8,171 nucleotides of DNA from Deltaproteobacteria bacterium (GCA_013153415.1 JAADEO010000065.1:1-8171), one strand, 5' to 3'; shown: positions 1-5,437, counted from the stretch's first letter. Notes: generated by a model from the sequence alone, not told the origin. Program-made: numbers and translations.

Positions 1-283
1 GGTTGGCAGCCACCAGTTCGTCATAGAATTCTAGATTCCGGTCTGGCGAGCCCGAAATTTCCCCTAGACTGTCGCTGTTTTCTCCACTGTAGTACTTGAA
101 TTCCCGAAGCCGGTTGAAATCCGGGTCGGGGATGATGATCTCTCCGTCGGTCAGGACCCTTCCTCTGAGAAAGGGGGGATCGGTGACACAGGAGTTGACC
201 GCGTCCGCAGTTTGCGGACAGCTACTCAGAAGCAGCAACGGGATGATCAGAACTGTAAAAAGAAAACCGTATATATTTTTCAT
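1..283 (-). CDS. putative lipoprotein, C-terminus beyond the window
   Basis: A minus-strand reading frame starts with ATG at 283-281 and stays open to the window edge, giving 94 visible residues. The start is supported by a strong AAGGAGG ribosome site (minus strand, 297-291) seven bases upstream. The N-terminus is a lipoprotein signal: MKN, a hydrophobic run to residue 19, then the lipobox L19-S20-S21-C22, so Cys22 would be lipidated and the protein anchored in the inner or outer membrane. After Cys22 the visible part is polar, acidic and rich in Asp/Glu, with no domain I recognise and a second Cys near residue 32. It starts 39 bases after the stop of the secreted repeat protein upstream, so the two are probably co-transcribed. 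Function is unknown. The signal and start are directly seen; the operon is inferred from spacing and orientation. Confidence 0.8.
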   Translation of the reverse strand, partial: MKNIYGFLFTVLIIPLLLLSSCPQTADAVNSCVTDPPFLRGRVLTDGEIIIPDPDFNRLREFKYYSGENSDSLGEISGSPDRNLEFYDELVAAN

Positions 284-322
284 TTTCTTACCTCCTTGGC
301 AAGATCATCGTCCCGGGAGTCT

Positions 323-1045
323 CTAGAGAGCCTGGGAACCGTCGAGCATCGATCCGTCGGCGGAGCCGTTGAGGAAAAAACCGACCACCTTCTGGTCCGA
401 GGTGAATTCGACATAGGCGGCATTGGCAATCGACTGGCTGAAAAGTTTTTGGGCGATGTCGACGACCTTTTCGCCGGGGGCAACGGTTTTTGATTGCTGG
501 GCGACGATACTGCCCTGATCGTTATAAGCGGTCAGGGTGATGTGCGCAGTGGTCGCACCGGTATTGATGAAGGCGATTCCGGTCCAGCCGTCATGGTCGA
601 TTTTTGTGAAAAGACCACTGGTTTTGGGTTCCGAGGCCATGATCGAAGCCCTGATGGCCTCAGCCCCGGAGCCCTGGTAAAATTTGCTGTAGCCCTTGAG
701 TCCGAAAACCGGAGAGGTCATCAGAATATAAGCGATATCGGCCGCCCGGGCGAAATCACGGCCGACGATTCTCAGGTAGCGACCATGGGCTTTTATGGTG
801 CTTTGAACCGGGTCGCCAACCGGGTTGCCATTTTTGTCGTAAGGTGTCAGGGTGATCACCGCGTTGCCGGCGGTCGGATTCAGGGCGGCGATTTCGGTCT
901 CCCAGCCTCCAGCAACCGCGATATGGGAGAAATAGATTCTGGTCCCGTCGACATAGTCCAGAAACAGGTTACTGGCCTGCAACGGGGCAATAAAAAAGAG
1001 AACCAAAATGCAACCTGACAGCAAAAACAACTTTCTGGCATTCAT
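323..1045 (-). CDS. secreted protein with two tandem beta-sandwich-like repeats, function unknown
   Basis: This encodes 240 residues. I start it at ATG 1045-1043 (MNARKLFL...) because an AGGAGG ribosome site (minus strand, 1057-1052) lies six bases upstream. A longer TTG start at 1060 would overlap that site. Residues 1-24 are a Sec signal peptide with likely cleavage at LQA/SN. The mature protein holds two related units, about residues 39-122 and 145-232. Each opens with an aromatic/hydrophobic strand and a Gly-Trp pair (GGW at 46-48, DGW at 152-154), continues through an Asn-containing strand (ALNPT, FINTG) and the match ITLTPYDKNG / ITLTAYNDQG, has a basic/Gly turn (AHGRY, APGEK), and ends with a GF/GL-containing strand. 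This resembles the repeated beta-sandwich domains common in secreted proteins of deltaproteobacteria. No catalytic motif is visible. It is the first gene of a minus-strand pair with the lipoprotein. A surface-adhesion or matrix role is possible but unproven. Confidence 0.85.
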   Translation of the reverse strand: MNARKLFLLSGCILVLFFIAPLQASNLFLDYVDGTRIYFSHIAVAGGWETEIAALNPTAGNAVITLTPYDKNGNPVGDPVQSTIKAHGRYLRIVGRDFARAADIAYILMTSPVFGLKGYSKFYQGSGAEAIRASIMASEPKTSGLFTKIDHDGWTGIAFINTGATTAHITLTAYNDQGSIVAQQSKTVAPGEKVVDIAQKLFSQSIANAAYVEFTSDQKVVGFFLNGSADGSMLDGSQAL

Positions 1046-1051
1046 TGCTAA

Positions 1052-1057
1052 CCTCCT
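1052..1057 (-). promoter_or_regulatory. ribosome binding site fixing the start of the secreted repeat protein
   Basis: The plus-strand CCTCCT reads AGGAGG on the minus strand and sits six bases upstream of ATG 1045-1043. It decides for the 240-residue form over a 245-residue form beginning at TTG 1060. Confidence 0.8.
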
Positions 1058-1079
1058 CAATGCTTTCTGTGGTGTTCAT

Positions 1080-1104
1080 CCGGCAGCCTCGCATTGGTTG
1101 CCGG
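1080..1104. other. hairpin in the leader of the minus-strand operon
   Basis: The arms CCGGCA (1080-1085) and TGCCGG (1099-1104) are perfectly complementary, and two more C-G pairs follow inward after one weak pair. On the minus strand it falls between the predicted transcription start (about 1149) and the ribosome site, so it would be in the 5' leader RNA. It matches no riboswitch class I know. Confidence 0.35.
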
Positions 1105-1155
1105 TGCTTATTGCTTGGCCCTGTTCGGTCTCGGTCTGTCGAGAACCATGATAGT

Positions 1156-1184
1156 AAAATATCGCAAAAAATTCATTTTGTAAA
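1156..1184 (-). promoter_or_regulatory. sigma70-type promoter for the minus-strand envelope operon
   Basis: Read on the minus strand, a -35 TTTACA (1184-1179) and a -10 TATTTT (1161-1156) are separated by exactly 17 bases. Each box matches the sigma70 consensus at most positions, and the spacing is optimal. The start of transcription would be near 1149, leaving about 100 bases of leader before the 240-residue protein. The -35 box lies within the repeated 18-bp element. Confidence 0.5.
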
Positions 1185-1185
1185 A
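1168..1185. repeat. 18-bp AT-rich intergenic element, copy 1
   Basis: The sequence AAAATTCATTTTGTAAAA is identical to 3991-4008. Both copies are preceded by GC (with two extra A in copy 1) and followed by a pyrimidine and CG. It contains two overlapping near-palindromes: AAAAT-TC-ATTTT and TTTT-GT-AAAA. A short direct repeat ATCGC flanks this copy (1161-1165 and 1185-1189), and the 10-mer ATGATAGTAA lies 10 bases to its left (1148-1157). The position, over the -35 of the minus-strand promoter, suggests a regulator binding site. That role is inferred. Confidence 0.55.
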
Positions 1186-1206
1186 TCGCCGAGAGTTAGA
1201 TATTTG
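1178..1206 (+). promoter_or_regulatory. weak promoter candidate for yfdX-hdeD
   Basis: A TTGTAA (1178-1183) and a TATTTG (1201-1206) with a 17-base spacer point toward the yfdX-type gene. The -10 is poor, so this is only a candidate. If real, it overlaps the opposite promoter and the 18-bp element, so one bound regulator could affect both directions. Confidence 0.22.
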
Positions 1207-1291
1207 ACAATAGTTAAAATTTCTTCCGGCTCTTTTTATTTTCCCCCTTGATTTTCACCGGGATGATGCCCATCTTGAAGGGTGTCGAAAT

Positions 1292-1339
1292 AGAGACATG
1301 AGGCTGGCCGGCCCCCGGCAATGCCGGGCCGATGTCTTT
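1292..1339 (+). other. long leader hairpin (terminator-like or attenuator) upstream of yfdX
   Basis: The outer arms AGACAT (1294-1299) and ATGTCT (1332-1337) are perfectly complementary and extend by a G-T and an A-T pair. The inner part has CGG (1309-1311) with CCG (1329-1331), and CCCGGC with GCCGGG (within 1314-1328) around a very short AAT loop. A T-rich stretch (1337-1343) follows or closes the stem. No plus-strand gene ends upstream, so a plain terminator makes little sense unless it stops spurious or leader transcription. An attenuator or mRNA-stabilising leader is possible. It ends about 65 bases before the yfdX start. Confidence 0.45.
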
Positions 1340-1388
1340 TATTTGGGAAAAGCACCTTATGTTGGAAACAAATCAATATCTCAATTTC

Positions 1389-1394
1389 AGGAGG
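1389..1394 (+). promoter_or_regulatory. ribosome binding site deciding the yfdX start
   Basis: AGGAGG lies nine bases before ATG 1404-1406. It selects the start that gives an intact signal peptide over the in-frame upstream ATG at 1332, which would put 24 unrelated residues in front. Confidence 0.85.
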
Positions 1395-1403
1395 AATGGG
1401 ACA

Positions 1404-2297
1404 ATGAAAAAAGTAATGATCGTGTTTACAATGGTTGTCATGTTGCTGACCGCGGTTACGCCGGCGGTGTGGGCCGAAACCTCGGCCCAGGTAAGTTCTC
1501 AAGCGGTGAAAAACGCCAAGGTCGCGGCTTGTGACCAGCAGACGGCGGTCATCAAGGAGGCGGTAGACGCCCTTCTCTTGACCCACCAGGTTCTGGCCGA
1601 TCTCGATAAGAAGGACAGTGATCTGGCGGTCAAGGACCTGGAGAAGGCGATCGGCAAGCTCGAAGTGGTACTGGCCGACAAGAAGGCACCGGCCATGCTG
1701 CCGATCGATTCATCGGTGGTCGCGGTTGAATACCTCGGGGATCTGAAATCGATCCGCGAGAATCTGGCCTTGGTGCGCAAGTATCTGAAAGATGGTGAGA
1801 TTCAGGCGGCTCGTCGGCTGTTGGATAAACTGCGTAGCGAGATCGATGTGGTTACTGTCAGCCTGCCTTTGATCTCCTACCCCCAGGCTTTGAAATTAGC
1901 GGCCCGCTACCTGCATGAAGAGAAGGTGGATGAGGCCCGGGATATTCTCGAGATGGCTTTGAATACCCTGGTGCGGGATGAAATCATCATTCCGGTACCG
2001 CTGCTCAAGGCTGAAGCCCTGGTGGAAGAGGCCCGCAAGGTGGCGAAGAAAGACAAGGAACAGGCCTTGAAACATCTCGATGCCGCCCGTAATGAACTCA
2101 AGCTGGCCGAGGCCCTCGGTTATGCCAGCAGTAGTGATACGACGTATAAAATGTTGGACGATGCTGTCAGCTCGGTGGAAAAAGAGATCAAGGGTAAAAA
2201 CCGGGCGGAAAAACTCTTCGCCAGCCTGAAAGAGAAACTCAAAGAGTTCAAGGCCAAAGCGATCAAAACCTTCAGTGGTGTCAAAGGGGATAAATAA
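1404..2297 (+). CDS. yfdX: YfdX-family periplasmic protein
   Basis: This encodes 297 residues. Residues 1-24 form a Sec signal peptide (MKK, hydrophobic core, cleavage at VWA/ETS), placing the protein in the periplasm. The mature part is almost entirely helical and rich in Lys, Glu, Ala and Leu. It has features I recognise from the YfdX family: a helical pair around 46-92 with AIGKLEVVLA, the LPIDSSVVAVEYLGD segment at 99-113, TVSLPLISYPQALKLAA at 151-167, the ALNTLV...IPVPLLKAEALVEEA stretch at 185-210, and ELKLAEALGY at 231-240. The C-terminal 50 residues are a charged, coiled-coil-like tail. Family knowledge: Escherichia coli YfdX is a helical periplasmic protein controlled by EvgA and linked to acid/multidrug tolerance; its biochemical role is not firmly settled. 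Its TAA overlaps the ATG of the next gene by one base, so the two are translationally coupled. Family assignment is by sequence memory. Confidence 0.88.
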   Translation: MKKVMIVFTMVVMLLTAVTPAVWAETSAQVSSQAVKNAKVAACDQQTAVIKEAVDALLLTHQVLADLDKKDSDLAVKDLEKAIGKLEVVLADKKAPAMLPIDSSVVAVEYLGDLKSIRENLALVRKYLKDGEIQAARRLLDKLRSEIDVVTVSLPLISYPQALKLAARYLHEEKVDEARDILEMALNTLVRDEIIIPVPLLKAEALVEEARKVAKKDKEQALKHLDAARNELKLAEALGYASSSDTTYKMLDDAVSSVEKEIKGKNRAEKLFASLKEKLKEFKAKAIKTFSGVKGDK

Positions 2298-2863
2298 TGC
2301 CGATAATCGCGAGTTTTCATTTTGACCCGGAAACCATAAAACGGTTCAGCCGGAAAACCATGATCGCCGGCGCGATCATGGCGGTTATCGGGCTGGTCGG
2401 CCTGATCTTCCCGCCCCTGATGTCACTGATGGTGGTCGGGATGATGGCCTGGCTGTTTCTGCTGAGCGCCGTGGTTCAGGGATATATCACTTTTCACAGC
2501 TACCGTCGGTCGTTCAGCGCCTGGCTCAAGCCGGTGATGCTGTTGATCGTCGCTCTTCTGCTGCTCTTCTTCCCGGGTGGCGGAATCGCCGCGGTCGGTA
2601 TGATGCTGGCGGCCTACCTGCTGGTCGACGCCTTTTCCAGCATCACCTTCGCCTGGAGCTATCGTCCCCACCGGGGTTGGTGGATGATGCTGATCAACGG
2701 TTTGGCCTCGCTGATGCTGGCCGTGATTCTCCTGGCCGGCTGGCCCTTCAGTTCAATGGTTACCGTCGGTCTGCTGGTTGGTATCAGCTTGCTCTTCGAC
2801 GGATTGGCCCTGCTGGTTTTCGGTTTTTATGCCCGCCGCCTGGGCGATGATGCCGCTGACTGA
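2297..2863 (+). CDS. hdeD: HdeD-family (DUF308) inner-membrane protein
   Basis: This encodes 188 residues. A short cytoplasmic N-terminus (1-20) is followed by six predicted membrane helices at about 21-38, 43-65, 77-93, 96-118, 128-150 and 153-177, with basic residues in the loops at 68-71 and 121-126 and at the C-terminal side (YARR). The six-helix layout and the FPP (38-40) and FPGGG (92-96) turns between helices fit the HdeD/DUF308 family. Family knowledge: E. coli HdeD is an acid-resistance membrane protein of the acid fitness island; the mechanism is unclear. The start overlaps the yfdX stop (TAATG), with an AAAGGGGA ribosome site at 2283-2290 inside the end of yfdX. A terminator follows 27 bases after the stop, so this is the last gene of a two-gene operon. 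The coupled arrangement implies equimolar or jointly regulated periplasmic and membrane partners. Confidence 0.85.
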   Translation: MPIIASFHFDPETIKRFSRKTMIAGAIMAVIGLVGLIFPPLMSLMVVGMMAWLFLLSAVVQGYITFHSYRRSFSAWLKPVMLLIVALLLLFFPGGGIAAVGMMLAAYLLVDAFSSITFAWSYRPHRGWWMMLINGLASLMLAVILLAGWPFSSMVTVGLLVGISLLFDGLALLVFGFYARRLGDDAAD

Positions 2864-2890
2864 AAACCTTGAACTCATGCAGTCATCCAG

Positions 2891-2929
2891 TGCCGGTTCA
2901 GCTTCAGGCTGAACCGGCATTTTGTTTTT
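2891..2929 (+). terminator. intrinsic terminator of the yfdX-hdeD operon
   Basis: A perfect 12-bp stem (TGCCGGTTCAGC at 2891-2902 with its complement at 2908-2919) encloses the five-base loop TTCAG. It is followed by TTTTGTTTTT (2920-2929). It begins 27 bases after the hdeD-type stop codon. Confidence 0.93.
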
Positions 2930-2960
2930 AAACCGTTCTTGCTGGTTTCGGGAAATTGCA

Positions 2961-2989
2961 TTGCTTTTCCTCCGGCGATCAATTATAGC
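2961..2989 (+). promoter_or_regulatory. candidate promoter of the DUF4198 gene
   Basis: TTGCTT (2961-2966) and TATAGC (2984-2989) are 17 bases apart, in the gap between the preceding terminator and the next gene. Both boxes match the sigma70 consensus only partly. Transcription would start near 2997, giving a leader of about 70 bases. Confidence 0.38.
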
Positions 2990-3004
2990 GCCAATCTAAT
3001 GGCG
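2989..3004. promoter_or_regulatory. operator-like inverted repeat at the DUF4198 promoter
   Basis: CGCCA (2989-2993) and TGGCG (3000-3004) form an inverted repeat with a six-base centre, lying over the predicted transcription start. A wider pair CTCCG (2970-2974) / CGGAG (3003-3007) partly encloses it. This could be a repressor site or a small leader hairpin. Confidence 0.3.
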
Positions 3005-3068
3005 GAGATCGGGGTGATGAAAGCAAAAAACGGCTTTATCTGAATAAAGGAATTGAACCGGGGGGCTG

Positions 3069-3884
3069 ATGAAAAAAATTATTTTGCAGTTGCTGCTACT
3101 CCTCTCTTTTCCCGGGTTGACGGTGGCTCACACCACCGTGCTGGTGCCGCGGCAGACCGCAGCGGGAGAGAGGATCGTCAAGATAATCCATTTCCATCCT
3201 TTTACCGGATCTGGCCTGATGGGTATCCGGCTCGGGGTCGAGGATACTCCGAAACTCAAGGGGCTGAAGTCGATCTACATGGTTCACAAAGGAGAGAGAA
3301 TCGATTTGCGAGCGGCGGTGGTCGCCGATTTCTTTTCGGTCGGTAAAGATCATTGCGAGACCTATACGCTCCCCCTCGAGCGGCAGAACGGTTTTGCCGG
3401 GGCTGGTGATTATGCTGTTGTGGTTGAACACCGGGCTCACTGGAAGAAGGCCGAGGGCCTCTACCGGAAAAAGATCGCCAAACTCTATCTCAATTACGGA
3501 GGAATGATTACCGACTGGCCGCGGCGCCTACTGGAAAAGGCGCCGGAGATCATTCCCTTGGTGAGGCCCTACGATTTTCCGCACGGGGTGCTTTTCCGGG
3601 CTGTGGCCGTCGATGACCGCGGCCAGCCGTTGCCTTACGCCCGGATCGAGATCGAGTATCTCAATGGGCGGCTGGCTGATGATCGGCTGCTGGTCGAGTC
3701 TGATGATCTTCTGGATGAAACGCTCGGCAGCCGGGTGATTTTTGCCGATCTGCAGGGAAGTTTCGCTTTCATCCCGCCCCGGGCGGGTCTGTGGACGCTC
3801 ACCCTGGTTGATGGCGATGCGGGACGACAGTTCAAGAAACGTAAACTGGAATACGATTCCTCTCTTTCATTTACAGTTCGTTGA
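3069..3884 (+). CDS. secreted DUF4198 / NikM-like protein, possible metal-binding
   Basis: This encodes 271 residues. Residues 1-20 are a Sec signal peptide ending TVA, so the mature protein begins at His21 (HTTVLVP). The rest fits the DUF4198 family: a first beta domain at about 21-145 with HFHPFTG (41-47) and a VEHRAHWKKAEG segment (119-130), and a second beta domain at about 160-270 with PLVRPYDFPHGVLFRAVAVD (163-182) and a typical PxPYARIEIEY strand (187-197). Histidines sit at 21, 41, 43, 73, 95, 121, 124 and 172. Family knowledge: DUF4198 members are periplasmic, are often found with metal transport genes, and resemble the soluble part of NikM. An N-terminal His is a metal ligand in several secreted protein families. 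No transporter gene is adjacent, so the role is inferred only. The ribosome site is weak: GGGGGG only three bases before the ATG, and AAAGGA too far upstream. The gene appears monocistronic. Confidence 0.78.
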   Translation: MKKIILQLLLLLSFPGLTVAHTTVLVPRQTAAGERIVKIIHFHPFTGSGLMGIRLGVEDTPKLKGLKSIYMVHKGERIDLRAAVVADFFSVGKDHCETYTLPLERQNGFAGAGDYAVVVEHRAHWKKAEGLYRKKIAKLYLNYGGMITDWPRRLLEKAPEIIPLVRPYDFPHGVLFRAVAVDDRGQPLPYARIEIEYLNGRLADDRLLVESDDLLDETLGSRVIFADLQGSFAFIPPRAGLWTLTLVDGDAGRQFKKRKLEYDSSLSFTVR

Positions 3885-4109
3885 AAATTGGCGTGATTGG
3901 CACTGGAAGCAACCCGGTCCGAATAAATCTTTTTGATGCAAGAAAACAGCCAGAAGCACCCCGGTTTCGGAGCCTGGGCTGAGAAGTTGCAAAATTCATT
4001 TTGTAAAACCGGGATTTGATGATAGTAACGGTTTTCCGGGTTGGGATTGCGCTGGTTGATGAAAACAAGCCACCGCTTAAACAGTTTGCCGCGATAATAG
4101 GAGCAGTGG
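3885..4109. other. noncoding stretch between the DUF4198 gene and UDP-glucose dehydrogenase
   Basis: These 225 bases hold no convincing gene. A short open stretch begins at TTG 3881, overlapping the preceding stop, and reads LKIGVIGTG before losing resemblance to anything; it ends at TGA 3980-3982. Further on are inverted arms CCCGGTTT (3960-3967) and AAACCGGG (4006-4013), the second copy of the 18-bp element, and the 10-mer ATGATAGTAA (4019-4028) also found near copy 1. I see no good sigma70 promoter for the dehydrogenase and no clear terminator for the upstream gene. Confidence 0.5.
3991..4008. repeat. 18-bp AT-rich intergenic element, copy 2
   Basis: AAAATTCATTTTGTAAAA here is identical to 1168-1185. 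It is preceded by TTGC and followed by CCG. The right inverted arm AAACCGGG overlaps its end, so the element sits in the loop and right arm of a potential 8-bp-stem structure. It lies about 100 bases before the dehydrogenase start, suiting a regulatory site; function is inferred. Confidence 0.55.
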
Positions 4110-5420
4110 ATGAATATCACGGTTATCGGCACTGGTTATGTCGGCCTTGTGACCGGGGCTTGTCTGGCCGAATTCGGGATGCATGTACTCTGTATCGATC
4201 TCGATGAAGAGAAGATAGCCGGGCTCAACCGGGGGGAAATGCCCATCTACGAGCCTGGCCTCGAAGATCTCGTCAGTCGTAACGTCAACCAGAAACGGCT
4301 GGCTTTCAGTACCGATCTCAAAAAAGGTATCGAGAGTTCGCTGGTGATTTTCATTGCCGTCGGTACACCTCCAGCGGCTGATGGTTCGGCTGATCTGAGC
4401 CAGGTTCGGGCCGTGGCTGCCGATATCGGTCGGCTGATGAACGGCTACAAAGTGGTGGTCGACAAGAGCACGGTGCCGGTCGGCACCGGAAAGATGGTGC
4501 GTGCGGTCATCAGCGAGAACCAGTCGACCGGAATCGATTTCGATGTGGTCTCCAATCCCGAATTCCTGAGAGAAGGGGCGGCGATCGGTGATTTCATGCG
4601 TCCCGACCGGGTGGTGATCGGGGCCGAGAGCGACCAGGCCATCGCCATCATGAAGGATATCTACAATGTCCTTTATCTCAACGAAACTCCCTTCGTGATT
4701 ACCAACGTTGAGACCGCGGAGTTGATCAAGTATGCCGCCAACGCCTTTCTCGCCACCAAGATCAGTTTCATCAACGAGGTCGCCAATCTTTGCGAGAAGG
4801 TCGGGGCCAACGTCCAGCACGTTGCCCGTGGTATCGGGCTCGATGGTCGTATCGGCAAGAAATTTCTCCATGCCGGCCCCGGTTACGGCGGGTCCTGTTT
4901 TCCCAAGGATACCCTGGCGATGGCCGCCACCGGCCGGCAGTTCGGAGAGCCCCTGCGGATCGTGGAATCGGTGATCGAGGTCAACCGCCGCCAGCGGGAG
5001 CGGATGATGGAGAAGATTGTCGCCCTGTTGGGTGGTGATTGCACCGGCAAGACCGTGGCCCTGTTGGGCCTGGCATTCAAACCGGAAACCGATGATGTTC
5101 GCGACGCACCGGCCCTCTACCTGGTCGAAGCTTTGAGGGAACGGGGGGTGCGGATCCGGGCTTACGACCCCGAAGCCATGACCTCTTTCCAGGAGCATTT
5201 CCCGGCCGGTGAAATCGATTATGCCGAGGATGCCTATGATGCCGCCGCTGGGGCCGATGTTCTGGTCCTGGTTACCGAGTGGAACCAGTTTCGCTACCTC
5301 GACCTGGAACGTCTGGGCAAAGTCATGACCGGCAACTGCTTTGCCGACCTGCGCAATGTTTACGACGGCGACAAGGTCCGGGCCGCCGGATTCGTTTATA
5401 CCGGGGTCGGTCGCAGTTGA
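4110..5420 (+). CDS. ugd: UDP-glucose 6-dehydrogenase
   Basis: This encodes 436 residues, the usual length of bacterial enzymes of this family. It oxidises UDP-glucose to UDP-glucuronate with two NAD+ (EC 1.1.1.22) in the cytoplasm, feeding capsule, lipopolysaccharide or other glycan synthesis. The N-terminal Rossmann domain opens with VIGTGYVGLVTG (5-16) and an acidic end of the second strand (CIDLD, 28-32). The family segments VGTPP (84-88), DKSTVPVGTG (118-127) and NPEFLREG (149-156) follow. The central domain carries ELIKYAANAF (204-213) with Lys207 and Asn211, and the catalytic loop GPGYGGSCFPKD (256-267) with the nucleophile Cys263 and Asp267. The C-terminal UDP-binding domain has LGLAFKPETDDVRDAP (319-334). 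No key residue is missing. A TAGGAG ribosome site (4098-4103) lies six bases before the ATG. Neighbours are unrelated to sugars, so it appears to be a single gene. Confidence 0.97.
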   Translation: MNITVIGTGYVGLVTGACLAEFGMHVLCIDLDEEKIAGLNRGEMPIYEPGLEDLVSRNVNQKRLAFSTDLKKGIESSLVIFIAVGTPPAADGSADLSQVRAVAADIGRLMNGYKVVVDKSTVPVGTGKMVRAVISENQSTGIDFDVVSNPEFLREGAAIGDFMRPDRVVIGAESDQAIAIMKDIYNVLYLNETPFVITNVETAELIKYAANAFLATKISFINEVANLCEKVGANVQHVARGIGLDGRIGKKFLHAGPGYGGSCFPKDTLAMAATGRQFGEPLRIVESVIEVNRRQRERMMEKIVALLGGDCTGKTVALLGLAFKPETDDVRDAPALYLVEALRERGVRIRAYDPEAMTSFQEHFPAGEIDYAEDAYDAAAGADVLVLVTEWNQFRYLDLERLGKVMTGNCFADLRNVYDGDKVRAAGFVYTGVGRS

Positions 5421-5437
5421 CGACGGTTTCCCGCCTT

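Larger units (their letters stand above)
1046..1403. promoter_or_regulatory. divergent intergenic control region
   Basis: These 358 bases separate the minus-strand envelope operon from the plus-strand yfdX-hdeD pair, and I see no credible gene inside. From left to right it holds a hairpin in the minus-strand leader (1080-1104), a minus-strand promoter (1156-1184) overlapping an AT-rich 18-bp element (1168-1185) that recurs at 3991-4008, a weak plus-strand promoter candidate (1178-1206), an isolated TTGACA at 1204-1209 with no matching -10 at normal distance, and a long hairpin (1292-1339). The stretch 1151-1245 is much more AT-rich than the flanking genes, as expected for promoter DNA. Confidence 0.7.

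Noticed and set aside
494..1018. Plus-strand open frame of 174 codons
   Set aside because: It lies wholly opposite the secreted repeat protein, which has a signal peptide, ribosome site and promoter; no ribosome site precedes this frame.
1204..1209. Perfect TTGACA taken as the yfdX -35
   Set aside because: No acceptable -10 box occurs 15-19 bases downstream, so it is not called as a promoter.
1332..1403. Upstream extension of yfdX from ATG 1332
   Set aside because: It would bury the signal peptide behind 24 residues, lacks a ribosome site, and overlaps the leader hairpin; AGGAGG at 1389-1394 supports 1404.
1046..1403. Riboswitch in the divergent region, including a cyclic-dinucleotide type
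   Set aside because: Both strands were compared with remembered core motifs (for example the GGCAAACC and GACGCAAAGCC parts of the c-di-GMP class). Only fragmentary likeness was seen.
3053..3346. Alternative frame of 97 codons starting at TTG 3053
   Set aside because: Out of frame with the DUF4198 gene, which has a clean signal peptide and covers the same DNA.
3898..3912. TGGCAC resembling a sigma54 -24 box
   Set aside because: The required TTGC at the -12 position is absent (the sequence there is GCAA), and it would point into noncoding DNA.
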